From: an uncultured Chthonomonadales bacterium | GTDB taxonomy: Bacteria > Armatimonadota > Chthonomonadetes > Chthonomonadales > CAJBBX01 | Assembly: GCA_938005745.1 (NCBI GenBank) | Contig: CALLMM010000032.1 | Coordinates: 1 to 64,000 of the forward strand | Reading direction: 5' to 3' | DNA: 64,000 nt | In this document: piece by piece, positions 33,500 through 42,407 of the stretch | How the letters are laid out: every line of letters begins with the position of its first letter | Numbering within the stretch: the stretch's first letter is position 1 | Position numbers and translations under genes: made by a program | The notes under the pieces: model-generated | What the model was told of the DNA's origin: nothing | Seen by the model: only the letters and a program-made list of their open reading frames with translations | The model's database searches: none

Positions 33500-34618
33500 A
33501 TGACCACCGATACCGACGGCTTCTCGCCGCGCTGCCGCGCTCTTCTGGAGGTCGCGGAGAGCCTGGCGACTCAGACCTTTGAGCCTTGCGCGAACCATAA
33601 CGATCAGGCGGATTCTCCCCCTGCGGAAAATATACGACTGCTGGCGAAAGCCGGACTTCTGGGACTGACCACCCCGGAGCGATATGGAGGGCACGGCGTG
33701 ACCGGGGCGGTTCTGCGCGCCTATACGGAGATACTCGCCTCCGCCTGCGGGCTGACGACCTTCGTACAGGGGCAGCATCTGTCCGCCGCCATGCTGATCG
33801 CGACCGGGGAGAATGAGCCTCTGAAAGAGGAGCTTCTGCCGCGCTTTGCGCGGGGAGAGGTTCTCTGCGGGGTCGCCTTCTCTCATCTGCGACGTCCCGG
33901 AACGCCTGTTCTGCGTGTGCGGCAGGAGGGCGGAGAGTATCTGTTTGAGGGGACGGCTCCCTGGTTTACCGGCTGGGGATTGATGGAGCAGGTGGTCGTC
34001 GCGGGGACGCTGCCGGACGGGAAATATCTCTACGTCGCCGCGCCGTTAACGGTAGGAGAGAGCCTGCAAGTCTCTGCGCCGATGCGCCTGTGCGCGATGA
34101 ACGCTTCGGGTACCGTCGCCCTGCACTATCGCGGTTTCCGCGTGCCGGCGGATCGAACGATCAAGATCATCACGCGCGAGCAGATGGCGGTGAACGACCT
34201 GAGCGCGATTCTCGGCGTAACACCGCAGCCGTTCGGCGTCACGCGCGCCTCAATCCGTCTGCTCCGCTCGCTGGCGAACGCACGCTCTCAGCCGGTCATC
34301 AGCCTGACCGCGGACGCGCTGGAGCAGGAGCTTGCTTCGGTGCGAAGAGAGGTCTGCGCATGGCTGGATCGTTCAGGGGAAGAGGGATACAAGCCTGCGG
34401 CTCTGCGCGCCCGCGCCCGGGCGATTGAACTGGGCGTGCGCGCCGCGCATGCGGCGGTGGCGGCAGCCGGCGGCTCCGCCAATCACCGGGATCAGACCGC
34501 GCAGCGTCTCTTCCGCGAGGCGATGTTCTATACCCTGACCGCGCAGACCAGAGATGTGCAGACCGCCACACTGGAGCGGCTGACCGAGCAGTCTCTGCGG
34601 GCAGCCGGAGAGGCATAG
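33500..34618 (+). CDS. Acyl-CoA dehydrogenase-like flavoprotein
   Basis: The 372-residue protein has the N-terminal ACAD helical domain (LLAKAGLLGLTTPERYGGHG), the middle beta domain (CGVAFSHLRRPGTPVLRV, then YLFEGTAPWFTGW) and a helical C-terminal domain. It is more divergent than classical members: I do not see a clear catalytic Glu motif in the C-terminal part, so a dehydrogenase relative such as a monooxygenase or N-oxygenase is possible. ATG 33500 is preferred to TTG 33491. A TACACT at 33462-33467 may be its -10 box. Confidence 0.8.
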   Translation: MTTDTDGFSPRCRALLEVAESLATQTFEPCANHNDQADSPPAENIRLLAKAGLLGLTTPERYGGHGVTGAVLRAYTEILASACGLTTFVQGQHLSAAMLIATGENEPLKEELLPRFARGEVLCGVAFSHLRRPGTPVLRVRQEGGEYLFEGTAPWFTGWGLMEQVVVAGTLPDGKYLYVAAPLTVGESLQVSAPMRLCAMNASGTVALHYRGFRVPADRTIKIITREQMAVNDLSAILGVTPQPFGVTRASIRLLRSLANARSQPVISLTADALEQELASVRREVCAWLDRSGEEGYKPAALRARARAIELGVRAAHAAVAAAGGSANHRDQTAQRLFREAMFYTLTAQTRDVQTATLERLTEQSLRAAGEA

Positions 34619-34619
34619 G

Positions 34620-35360
34620 ATGCGGCTTCATCGAATCACCCTGCCCGGCTTTGGCGTCGCGCTCGCCGGGCTTTTATATGAGCCGGATCGTCCGAAACGG
34701 CGTCTGATGGCGGTCCTGACGCACGGTTTTACCGCCTCCAAAGAGAGCCTCGATCTGCTGGCTTCCTATCTGTGCGGGCGCGGCTATCTCTGCGTCAGCT
34801 ACGATATTCGCGGGCATAAGCTGGGAGGCAGCGAAGGCACGCTCTACCGGCTGGAGGAGGCGGTCGCCGATCTTCTGTCGGCGGCAGTCTGGATGCGAGA
34901 GCAGTCCGGCATCGCACATACGGCGCTGGTCGGGCACTCGATGGGCGCGCTGCTCTCCATGGCGGCAGCGCGTCAGTTAGATTCGACGGCGGGCGTAGCT
35001 GCCATCGCCATCAGCGACCATCCTTCCATCGGTTTCGACAGCCCGGCGGGAGCCGCCATGCTCAAACAGCGATCGGACTACGTGGAGGGTGCGCCGGCGA
35101 TGGATCTGATCCGGCAGTCCGACCGCCTGGCTGCCGAGGCGCGCCTGCTTCCCTGCCCGCTTCTGCTTGTGGCGGCTCGCGGGGATGTGCTGGTACGCGC
35201 CGCGCGTATGCGCGCCTGGGCGGAGTCGCTGGGGGAGAGGGCTTCTTACGTCGAGGTGGAGGGCAGCCATCAGAACGCGCCGGAGCGGGCGAAAGGCTCC
35301 GTTGCCGACTGGCTGGATCAGCGCGAAAAAGAGATTCATTTTTTTTCTGAAATACCCTGA
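34620..35360 (+). CDS. Alpha/beta hydrolase
   Basis: The 246-residue protein has VLTHGFTASKESLDLLASYL (oxyanion region), SYDIRGHKLGGSEG, the nucleophile elbow GHSMG, LLLVAARGDVLV (acid region) and GSHQNAPE with the likely catalytic His. It lacks a signal peptide. Its ATG immediately follows the upstream stop (TAGGATG), so it is translationally coupled to the acyl-CoA-dehydrogenase-like gene. The substrate, probably an ester or thioester, is unknown. Confidence 0.88.
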   Translation: MRLHRITLPGFGVALAGLLYEPDRPKRRLMAVLTHGFTASKESLDLLASYLCGRGYLCVSYDIRGHKLGGSEGTLYRLEEAVADLLSAAVWMREQSGIAHTALVGHSMGALLSMAAARQLDSTAGVAAIAISDHPSIGFDSPAGAAMLKQRSDYVEGAPAMDLIRQSDRLAAEARLLPCPLLLVAARGDVLVRAARMRAWAESLGERASYVEVEGSHQNAPERAKGSVADWLDQREKEIHFFSEIP

Positions 35361-35418
35361 AGAACCTGCATCCGCCTGCCGACAATGAGGATGATTCGAG
35401 TTCACCTTCCTTCCTAGG

Positions 35419-35456
35419 GCGGCCGGCTTTGCTCTCCTTTCACGGCCGCTCTTTTT
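35419..35456 (+). terminator. Rho-independent terminator
   Basis: GCGGCCG (35419-35425) pairs with CGGCCGC (35443-35449) around a 17-base loop and is followed by TCTTTTTT. It ends the acyl-CoA-dehydrogenase/hydrolase operon. Confidence 0.8.
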
Positions 35457-35522
35457 TCGTCTCCCGGATTCCGCCCCGCGCCTGAAGCCTGCAAGGAACC
35501 CTTTACGCTCCTCTCTGTCTGC

Positions 35523-35550
35523 TTGACTCCCGCATGATAGAGGCTATAAT
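35523..35550 (+). promoter_or_regulatory. Promoter of the enolase-superfamily gene
   Basis: TTGACT at 35523-35528 and TATAAT at 35545-35550 are 16 bp apart. The start codon is at 35577, giving a very short leader. Confidence 0.8.
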
Positions 35551-35576
35551 GTAGATGAACACCTCACAGGACACGC

Positions 35577-36719
35577 ATGATGGCTCGGATTGAAGCGATA
35601 GCCCTTTATGAACTGGTCGGGAGACGTCAGAGCCTGATTGCGCCCAACGCCTATGCGGGCATCCGCCCGGCGGAGGCGCGTGAAAACCTCCTGCTTCTCT
35701 TGAGCGACGACGGTCTGTACGGGATCACCAACTATGCGCATCGCTGGAGGGAAGGCGTGCAGCCGGAGATCGGATGGGTGATTGGCTTGAACCCGCGCGA
35801 ACTGTTCATCTGGAGAGGCGGTCAGGTCGTCGGGCGCGCGCCCGCCTATGCGGAGCACCTGAGGGCGGCTTCTCCGCTGGATGTCGCCTTTCTGGACCTC
35901 TGCGCGCAGCAGGAGGGCGTTCCGCTCTGGAGGCTTCTGGGCGATCCCGTGCGCGAGAGGATACCCGCCTACGACTCAACCCTCTACTTTGAAGACCTGA
36001 TGGACACCGACTCCTCCGTGGAGAGCGTGGTGGCGCGTGCGCTGCAGGCGCTGGAGCGCGGTCATCGCACCCTGAAGATCAAGGTGGGACGCGGACTGAA
36101 GTGGATGCCCTGGCCCGACTGCACCGAGCGCGATGTCGAGGTCTGCCTGGCGGTTCGACAGGCGGTGGGACCGAATATCGCCCTGATGGTGGATGCGAAC
36201 AAAGGTTATGCGGGCTACATCGAAGATGCGGTGGACTTCCTTGCGGAGACCGCCTCCTGTAACTTCGTCTTTGCCGAGGAGCTGGTGGAGGAGGACGAGG
36301 TGCTCTCCCTACGCAAAGCCATGCAGGCGCAGGGCATCGCCATCCCGCTGGCAGGAGGAGAGAACGCGGCTTCGCGCGCCTGGTGCGACCAGTTCTGGAC
36401 GGGCTGCCCCTACGACATTCTTCAGATGGACATCTGCCGGACCGGGCTGATGGAGTATCTGGAGATCGCTGCGTTTGCGCGCGAACACAATATCAGGCTT
36501 GCTCCCCACAACTTCGGCAGCCAGATCGGCGTCTACGAGAGCCTGCAGCTGGGCGCGGTGCTCCCCGAATACCTCTACTGCGAATGCGATGACAGCGAGT
36601 TTGACGGGTATGAGGCGTCCGGCTACGTTCTGCAGGAGGGCGCCTATGCGCTGCCCTCGAAGCCGGGACTCGGGCTGACCACCCCCGATCCGCGCAGCGC
36701 GCCGCTGCTGGAGATGTAG
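35577..36719 (+). CDS. Mandelate racemase/muconate lactonizing enzyme family protein
   Basis: The 380-residue enolase-superfamily protein shows the barrel motifs in order: KIKVGRG (general-base KxK) at ~165, LMVDANKGY (metal Asp), FAEELVEEDE (metal Glu), LAGGENAAS (metal Glu) and LAPHNFGSQIG (His). These fit acid-sugar dehydratases or related racemases. Pairing with sugar-type dehydrogenases earlier in the window suggests a sugar-acid catabolic role, but this is inference. It is transcribed alone. Starts at 35577 and 35580 (MMAR) are both possible. Confidence 0.88.
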   Translation: MMARIEAIALYELVGRRQSLIAPNAYAGIRPAEARENLLLLLSDDGLYGITNYAHRWREGVQPEIGWVIGLNPRELFIWRGGQVVGRAPAYAEHLRAASPLDVAFLDLCAQQEGVPLWRLLGDPVRERIPAYDSTLYFEDLMDTDSSVESVVARALQALERGHRTLKIKVGRGLKWMPWPDCTERDVEVCLAVRQAVGPNIALMVDANKGYAGYIEDAVDFLAETASCNFVFAEELVEEDEVLSLRKAMQAQGIAIPLAGGENAASRAWCDQFWTGCPYDILQMDICRTGLMEYLEIAAFAREHNIRLAPHNFGSQIGVYESLQLGAVLPEYLYCECDDSEFDGYEASGYVLQEGAYALPSKPGLGLTTPDPRSAPLLEM

Positions 36720-36781
36720 GGCGCAAACCGGTTCATTCTGCAACTTCCTCTCTGTTGACAGGGTATATAGAAGAGGCACTC

Positions 36782-36811
36782 CTCATACTCCTCTGCAGAC
36801 CGGAGCATGAG
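36782..36811. promoter_or_regulatory. Operator-like inverted repeat upstream of hsp20
   Basis: CTCATACTCC (36782-36791) and GGAGCATGAG (36802-36811) are inverted copies with one mismatch and a 10-base gap. They lie 22-52 bases after a TTGACA at 36755-36760. It differs from CIRCE (TTAGCACTC-N9-GAGTGCTAA), which I did not find. A heat-shock or stress repressor site is plausible. Confidence 0.4.
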
Positions 36812-36841
36812 GCGGACTTACGCGGAACGCGAGGACCAGAA

Positions 36842-37312
36842 ATGAGTTATCGAGACTATCGTGATATGGATCTTTTGCGGCAGTTGGAAAATGAGATGCA
36901 ACGGATCGCCGACGAGGCGCTGCGCGGTTTTTTCGCAGATGTCCCGGCGCCGAACAAGTTCTGGCAACCGCGTGTGGACGTGCATGAGACTTCCGACAGC
37001 GTAATCGTAAAGATGGAGATCGCCGGGGTGAAGCTGGAGAAGCTTAACGTGACCCTCTCCAGCGATGACCGCGTGCTGACGGTGACCGGAGAACGCAACG
37101 AAGAGGATGAGGAGCGGGCGCAACGGATACGCTGCTATCAACTGGAGATCTATTTCGGCGCATTTGAGCGGCAGATCGTGCTGCCGGTAGAGGCGCGTAT
37201 AGATCGGGAGAAGATTACAGCGAACTATCGAGACGGCATACTGGTCGTTGAACTGCCCAAGCGCGTGCAGCAGGCGCCCGAAACAACCCGTATCACCATC
37301 AATGAAGCATAA
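36842..37312 (+). CDS. Hsp20/alpha-crystallin small heat-shock protein
   Basis: Hsp20 oligomers hold unfolding proteins in a refoldable state. The 156-residue protein has an N-terminal aromatic arm (~1-45), an alpha-crystallin domain from WQPRVDVHETSDSVIVKMEIAG to ~140 with the DGILVVELPK strand, and a C-terminal tail that keeps an I-x-I type motif (TRITIN). ATG 36842 has GAGGA upstream; the longer ORF from 36755 starts in the promoter region. Lon follows after 53 bases, so the two chaperone and protease genes are probably co-regulated. Confidence 0.93.
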   Translation: MSYRDYRDMDLLRQLENEMQRIADEALRGFFADVPAPNKFWQPRVDVHETSDSVIVKMEIAGVKLEKLNVTLSSDDRVLTVTGERNEEDEERAQRIRCYQLEIYFGAFERQIVLPVEARIDREKITANYRDGILVVELPKRVQQAPETTRITINEA

Positions 37313-37365
37313 GAGGCGATAGCGGAGGAAAGCGGTACTATCACAGTACGCTTCAGAGCGCGAAA

Positions 37366-39876
37366 ATGACCATAAACATTGATCCAAACACACAGGCGGA
37401 TGTACTGGAGCGACTCGATGAGTCGCCGGATGGAAAGCTGACTCTGCCCGATGAACTGAATCTGCTGACCCTGCGCGACTGGGTGATGTTCCCGGTGCTG
37501 GTGACGCCGCTGGGCGTGGGGCGGGAGAGTTCCATACGGCTGATCAATGAGTCGGTTGTCGGCAGCAACCGCATCATCGGCGTGGCGGCTCTCAAAGACC
37601 CCTCGGTGGAGAACCCGACCCTGGAGGATGTCTATCGGGTCGGTACCGCCGTCGCGATACGCATGATGGGGCAGCTGCCGGACGGCGTGCGTCTGATTGT
37701 ACAGGGCATCTCCCGGATTGAGATCCTGGAGGCGGTTCAGACCACCCCCTACCTGCGGGTGAAGATACGCCCGCTCCCGGAGCCGGAGATACATCCGGAG
37801 GAGGCGCTGGAGGTGGAGGCGCTGAAGCGCAACATCGTGACCCTTTTCCAGAAAGCCATCTCGTTGACACCCGACATGCCTGATGAGATGCAGGGATTTG
37901 CTAACAGCATCAACGATCCGAGGATCCTGACCGACCTGATCACGGCGCACATGCCCCGCCTGACCACCGCGGAGAAGCAGAAGGTGCTGGAGACGATCCC
38001 GATCCGCGAACGGATGCGGGAGCTGATGGCGCTGCTGGCGCGCGAGGTGCAGGTGCTGGAACTGGGCAGCAAGCTGCAGTCTCAGGTAACTACCGAGATG
38101 GGCAAAACTCAGCGGGAGTACTACCTGCGCGAGCAGTTGAAGGCGATCCAGAAAGAGCTGGGAGAGGGCGACGAGAGGGCGCAGGAGCTGCAGGAGCTTC
38201 GGGAGCGGATCGCCGCCGCCAATATGCCCGAAGAGGCTCTGAAGGAGGCGAACCGCGAACTGGATCGGCTGGAGCGGATGTCTCCCGGCGCACCGGAGTA
38301 CACCGTCGCCCGCACCTACATTGACTGGCTGGTAACGCTCCCCTGGTCGGTCTCCACCGAGGATAACCTGGACATTGCGGCGGTCAAAAAGACGCTGGAC
38401 GAGGACCATTGGGGACTGGAGAAGGTCAAGGAGCGGATTCTGGAGTTTCTCTCGGTGCGAAAGTTCAAGCAGCAGGGAACGGTTCGGCAGCCGATCCTCT
38501 GCTTTGTCGGACCGCCCGGCGTGGGGAAGACCTCGCTCGGCAAGTCCATCGCGCACGCGCTCGGACGCAAGTTCGTGCGCATCTCGCTGGGAGGCGTGCG
38601 GGACGAGGCGGAGATCCGCGGGCATCGGCGCACCTATATCGGAGCCTTGCCGGGACAGATCATTCAGGGCATGAAGCGCGCTGGAACCAACAACCCGCTC
38701 TTCATGCTTGATGAGATAGATAAAGTGACCGCCGACTTCCGGGGCGACCCCTCCTCTGCGCTGCTGGAGGTGCTGGACCCGGAGCAGAACTACACGTTCC
38801 GGGATCACTATCTGGAGGTGCCGTTCGATCTCTCGAAGGTGCTCTTTATCACGACCGCCAACATGCTGGATACGATCCTGCCGCCCCTGCGCGACAGAAT
38901 GGAGATCATCGAACTCTCCGGGTATACCGAGGAGGAGAAGATCAAGATCGCGCAGCGTCATATCATTCCCAAGCAGCTCGCCGAGCACGGGATCGAGGGA
39001 CGAGTTGAGTTCACCACCGAGGCGGTCGCCGCCATCATCCGGGGCTATACGCGGGAGGCGGGGGTTCGCAACCTGGAGCGGCAGATCGCCGGCGTCTGCC
39101 GGAAGGCGACTCGCGCCTTCGCTGAAGGCAGAGCGGAGAGCCTGACGGTGACCCCGGAGCTGGTCGAGGAGTATCTCGGCTATCGTATCTTCGAGCGGGA
39201 GGAGCTGGACGAGCGCACCCGCATACCGGGCGTGGCGACCGGACTGGTCTGGACGCCGGTGGGGGGCGATATCGTCTATATCGAGGCGACCGCCATGCCC
39301 AGCCCTGCCAACCGTCCCTCCGAACTGGTGATCACCGGGCAGCTGGGCGAGGTGATGAAGGAGTCGGCGCATGCCGCGCTCTCCTATGTGCGGGCGCACG
39401 CGAGGGAGATCGGCGCGCCGGAGGACTTCTATGAGAAGCACGATATCCATATCCATGTGCCGGCAGGGGCGACGCCGAAGGATGGACCCTCCGCCGGGAT
39501 CACGATCACGACCGCGCTGGCGTCGCTGTTCAGCGGGCGTCCGCTGAAGCCCCGTCTGGCAATGACGGGCGAGGTGACGCTGAGCGGCAAGGTGCTTCCG
39601 ATCGGGGGCGTCAAGGAGAAGACGCTGGCGGCGCGCCGCGCCGGAATCCAGACGGTGATCCTGCCGGCGCGCAACCGTAAGGACCTGCTGGAGGATATCC
39701 CGGAGGAGGTTCAAAAGGAGCTTCATTTTGAGTTTGTTGAGGATGTGAGCCAGGTGCTGAAGCTGGCGCTGGAGCCTCCTGCCGCGCCGGACGACGAACG
39801 GAAGCTGGATGCGCCGCCTTCCGACGCAGCGAAGCCGGCGCGCGCCCGCCGCGCGAAACAGTCTTCCGCCTCCTGA
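37366..39876 (+). CDS. lon: ATP-dependent Lon protease
   Basis: The 836-residue enzyme has all the LonA parts: N-terminal substrate domain (~35-230, beginning NLLTLRDWVMFPVLVTPL), a coiled helical region, AAA+ with Walker A GPPGVGKT (382-389) and Walker B FMLDEIDKV, and the C-terminal Ser-Lys protease domain with PKDGPSAG (catalytic Ser709) and Lys752 in GGVKEK. It degrades damaged and regulatory proteins. The last ~45 residues are an Ala/Pro/Arg-rich tail. It ends with its own terminator, supporting an hsp20-lon operon. Confidence 0.97.
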   Translation: MTINIDPNTQADVLERLDESPDGKLTLPDELNLLTLRDWVMFPVLVTPLGVGRESSIRLINESVVGSNRIIGVAALKDPSVENPTLEDVYRVGTAVAIRMMGQLPDGVRLIVQGISRIEILEAVQTTPYLRVKIRPLPEPEIHPEEALEVEALKRNIVTLFQKAISLTPDMPDEMQGFANSINDPRILTDLITAHMPRLTTAEKQKVLETIPIRERMRELMALLAREVQVLELGSKLQSQVTTEMGKTQREYYLREQLKAIQKELGEGDERAQELQELRERIAAANMPEEALKEANRELDRLERMSPGAPEYTVARTYIDWLVTLPWSVSTEDNLDIAAVKKTLDEDHWGLEKVKERILEFLSVRKFKQQGTVRQPILCFVGPPGVGKTSLGKSIAHALGRKFVRISLGGVRDEAEIRGHRRTYIGALPGQIIQGMKRAGTNNPLFMLDEIDKVTADFRGDPSSALLEVLDPEQNYTFRDHYLEVPFDLSKVLFITTANMLDTILPPLRDRMEIIELSGYTEEEKIKIAQRHIIPKQLAEHGIEGRVEFTTEAVAAIIRGYTREAGVRNLERQIAGVCRKATRAFAEGRAESLTVTPELVEEYLGYRIFEREELDERTRIPGVATGLVWTPVGGDIVYIEATAMPSPANRPSELVITGQLGEVMKESAHAALSYVRAHAREIGAPEDFYEKHDIHIHVPAGATPKDGPSAGITITTALASLFSGRPLKPRLAMTGEVTLSGKVLPIGGVKEKTLAARRAGIQTVILPARNRKDLLEDIPEEVQKELHFEFVEDVSQVLKLALEPPAAPDDERKLDAPPSDAAKPARARRAKQSSAS

Positions 39877-39900
39877 GGAGGCTCCTGTGAAGGAAACCGT

Positions 39901-39930
39901 AACGGGCAGATGGGAAGTATGCCCGTTTTT
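39901..39930 (+). terminator. Rho-independent terminator after lon
   Basis: AACGGGCA (39901-39908) pairs with TGCCCGTT (39920-39927) and runs into TTTTT (39926-39930). Confidence 0.85.
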
Positions 39931-39991
39931 CTGTCTGTGGATGAGGGGATGGGGCAGATTATAGGAGATTTACGGTCTATCAGGGGCAATT

Positions 39992-40102
39992 TCTGAAAGT
40001 ATGAGAAAAGCGTGTAAAATATCTTTCAGAGCGCTTGACAAAAGGCTCGAAGAGGTATAAATTCGTTCGTAACTGATTTTGTGCGAAAATTTTGACGAAT
40101 TT
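39992..40102 (+). promoter_or_regulatory. AT-rich control region of the HD-GYP response regulator gene
   Basis: A promoter-like TTGACA (40035-40040) and TATAAA (40056-40061, 15-bp spacer) sits between two inverted repeats. One is TCTGAAAG/CTTTCAGA (39992-39999 and 40023-40030), just upstream of the -35 box. The other is AAATTCGT/ACGAATTT (40059-40066 and 40095-40102), overlapping the -10 box. The whole 39931-40277 gap is clearly AT-rich compared with its surroundings and contains no gene. Confidence 0.55.
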
Positions 40103-40277
40103 TAGAAAAAACCCTGCAGAAATCCGTTAAAGTTGCCACAATATAGAGGTACAGACTCGCGAAGACTCGAATCGTGCGCGAACCGTCAGAGCCCGCTGAA
40201 TGGACATACTGGGGATCTCATTTCCCGGATGAAACTTATTGTGGTCTTCCCTGCTCTCTATAAACCCGGGTATCGCC

Positions 40278-41342
40278 ATGATCCAACGCAGTAGCGCTGC
40301 ACAGATATACACACAGACACCGCACGGCAACAGCATGGAGGCGCGGGGGCATATTCGCACGCTTCTGGTAGACGACGATGAGTTGATACAGGACGTCTTC
40401 TCGACCCTGCTGCGGGACGAGGGATACGACGTCTTCACCGTCTCCTCCGCGCAGGCTGCCCTGGAGCTTCTCGCCAGCGACCGTTTCGATATCATGTTTG
40501 TGGATATCTTTCTGCCGGATATGAGCGGGTTTGATCTGCTGCATCGCGCCCGATCCCTCAGCTCTGAGATCCCGATCATTATGATTACCGCGCATGCCGA
40601 TGTGGAGATGGCGCGCCGCGCCCTGAGCGAGGGCGCCAGCGATTTCGTAACCAAACCCTGCAACCTCTCCGACCTGCCCATCATCGTCGAGCGCAACCTG
40701 GCGCGCCATGCCCTGCTGCGCAGCTACAACGACCGTCACCGTTTTGAACTGCAGACCTCCTATGAGTCGGTGCTGGACGCGCTGCTCTCCGCGCTGAACA
40801 CGCGCAATACGGAGATGGAGGGACACTCCGAACGGGTGACCGCCTACACGATGCTGCTGGCGGATCTGATGGGCGTCTCCGATGAAGATATGTATCACAT
40901 CGAACGGGGCGCGCTGCTGCACGACATCGGGAAGATCGGCGTTCCGGACCGCATTCTGCTCAAGCCCGGTCCGCTCAACCAGGAGGAGTGGGAGGAGATG
41001 CGCAAGCATCCGCTGATCGGCTATCGGATGTGCGCCAATATCGAGTTTCTGAAGGGCGCGTCGCAGATCATCCTCCACCATCACGAGCGATGGGACGGCA
41101 GCGGCTATCCGCAGGGGCTTGCCGGCGAGGATATCCCGCTGGGGGCGCGGATCTTTGCGGTGGTGGACGCCTACGATTCGATGACCACCGACCGCCCCTA
41201 CCGCTCCGCCATGCCCTATCTCAACGCGAGAAACGAGATCCTGCGATACAGCGGAACGCAGTTCGATCCCGAGGTGGTGCGGGTCTTCCTCTCCGTTACT
41301 CCCAACCGCTGGCAGGAGATCAAAGAGACCATCGGCAAATAG
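40278..41342 (+). CDS. Response regulator with HD-GYP domain
   Basis: The 354-residue protein has a receiver domain (~20-135): acidic patch VDDDELI, phospho-acceptor Asp76 in FVDIFLPD, Thr/Ala switch IIMITAHAD and the conserved Lys in DFVTKPC. A helical linker follows, then HD-GYP (~160-345) with LLHDIGKIGVPD, HHERWDGSGYP and DAYDSMTTDRPYR. HD-GYP domains hydrolyse the second messenger cyclic di-GMP. All hallmark residues are present, so activity is expected. ATG 40278 is chosen; TTG 40239 and ATG 40335 are alternatives, none with a clear ribosome site. No sensor kinase is adjacent. Confidence 0.93.
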   Translation: MIQRSSAAQIYTQTPHGNSMEARGHIRTLLVDDDELIQDVFSTLLRDEGYDVFTVSSAQAALELLASDRFDIMFVDIFLPDMSGFDLLHRARSLSSEIPIIMITAHADVEMARRALSEGASDFVTKPCNLSDLPIIVERNLARHALLRSYNDRHRFELQTSYESVLDALLSALNTRNTEMEGHSERVTAYTMLLADLMGVSDEDMYHIERGALLHDIGKIGVPDRILLKPGPLNQEEWEEMRKHPLIGYRMCANIEFLKGASQIILHHHERWDGSGYPQGLAGEDIPLGARIFAVVDAYDSMTTDRPYRSAMPYLNARNEILRYSGTQFDPEVVRVFLSVTPNRWQEIKETIGK

Positions 41343-41371
41343 GGAGCATCTGACCCGAAGGCAAAGCATGG

Positions 41372-41404
41372 AAGAGGGGGCAGGCGAAATGCCTGCCCCC
41401 TCTT
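41372..41404. terminator. Bidirectional terminator between convergent genes
   Basis: A 14-bp perfect stem (AAGAGGGGGCAGGC at 41372-41385, GCCTGCCCCCTCTT at 41391-41404) has a GAAAT loop. It lies between the response regulator end (41342) and the cysK end (41432). Confidence 0.9.
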
Positions 41405-41431
41405 TACGCCTCTGCGCAGAACCCGCCTCTG

Positions 41432-42361
41432 TCAGGCGAGATCGGCATAAGTGGGAGTAGAGAGATAACGCTCGCCCGTGGAGGGGATGATCACGACGAT
41501 CAGCTTCCCGGCGTTCTCCGGACGCTTCGCCACCTGAATCGCCGCCCAAACCGCCGCGCCGGAAGAGATCCCGGCGAAGATGCCCTCTTCCCGCGCAAGA
41601 CGCCGCGCCGTCTGCATCGCATCCTGATTCTCCACCTGGATGATCTCGTCAATCACCGACCGGTCCAGAATGTCAGGAACAAAGCCCGCTCCGATCCCCT
41701 GAATGGGATGGGGACCCTTCGGCTTTCCGGAGAGCACCGCCGAAGCCGCCGGCTCCACCGCAACGCATTTGAACTCCGGCTTGCGCTGCTTGATGACCTG
41801 TCCCACGCCCGTAATCGTGCCGCCGGTTCCCACGCCGGCGACCAGGATATCGGCTTTCCCGTCGGTATCGCGCCAGATCTCCTCGGCGGTCGTGCGGCGA
41901 TGGATCTCCGGGTTCGCCGGGTTCTCGAACTGCTGCGGGATCAGGTAGCGGCTGTCCTCCTGCGCCATCGCCAGCGCTCTGGCGATGGCTCCGGGCATCC
42001 CTTCGGGACCGGGGGTCAGCACCAGTTCCGCGCCCAGAGCGCGCAGCAGGGCGCGTCGCTCCAGAGACATCGTCTCCGGCATCACCAGCGTGCAGCGATA
42101 GCCCTTCGCGGCGCAAACGAACGCCAGCGCGATACCGGTGTTGCCGCTGGTCGGCTCCAGGATGATCGTATCCGGTCCAATCTTCCCTTCCCGCTCCGCC
42201 GCCTCGATCATCGAGACGCCGATACGATCTTTCACGCTGGAGAGCGGGTTGAAATACTCCAGTTTGGCCGCAATGGTCGCGCCTGCGCCTTCCGGAAGCC
42301 GGTTCAGGCGAACCAGCGGGGTGTTGCCGATAAGCTGGGTTACGTTGTCTGCAATTCGCAT
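41432..42361 (-). CDS. cysK: Cysteine synthase A (O-acetylserine sulfhydrylase)
   Basis: CysK makes cysteine from O-acetylserine and sulfide with PLP. The 309-residue protein has [10 protein letters not shown], the PLP lysine Lys44 in [11 protein letters not shown], the acceptor loop [23 protein letters not shown] (phosphate cup) and the C-terminal [11 protein letters not shown]. Length is typical for CysK rather than the longer CBS. AGGAG precedes the ATG. It lies 46 bases after the Rrf2 gene on the same strand, so the regulator is probably co-transcribed. CysE, its partner enzyme, is at 48328. Confidence 0.96.
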   Translation of the reverse strand: MRIADNVTQLIGNTPLVRLNRLPEGAGATIAAKLEYFNPLSSVKDRIGVSMIEAAEREGKIGPDTIILEPTSGNTGIALAFVCAAKGYRCTLVMPETMSLERRALLRALGAELVLTPGPEGMPGAIARALAMAQEDSRYLIPQQFENPANPEIHRRTTAEEIWRDTDGKADILVAGVGTGGTITGVGQVIKQRKPEFKCVAVEPAASAVLSGKPKGPHPIQGIGAGFVPDILDRSVIDEIIQVENQDAMQTARRLAREEGIFAGISSGAAVWAAIQVAKRPENAGKLIVVIIPSTGERYLSTPTYADLA

Positions 42362-42407
42362 GCGTTATCTCCTGAGGGCGGGCGTTCCGATCCCACTCTC
42401 GAAAAGG

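Noticed and set aside
36755-36841. 29-residue N-terminal extension of Hsp20
   Set aside because: It would start on the TTGACA element and cover the inverted repeat; the ATG at 36842 has a ribosome site and normal Hsp20 length.
36842-37000. CIRCE heat-shock element near hsp20
   Set aside because: Neither TTAGCACTC nor GAGTGCTAA occurs in the region; the inverted repeat there is different.
37225-39726. 833-residue minus-strand ORF opposite lon
   Set aside because: High GC makes long antisense frames common; its sequence is His/Arg/Gln-rich without domains, while Lon on the plus strand is complete.
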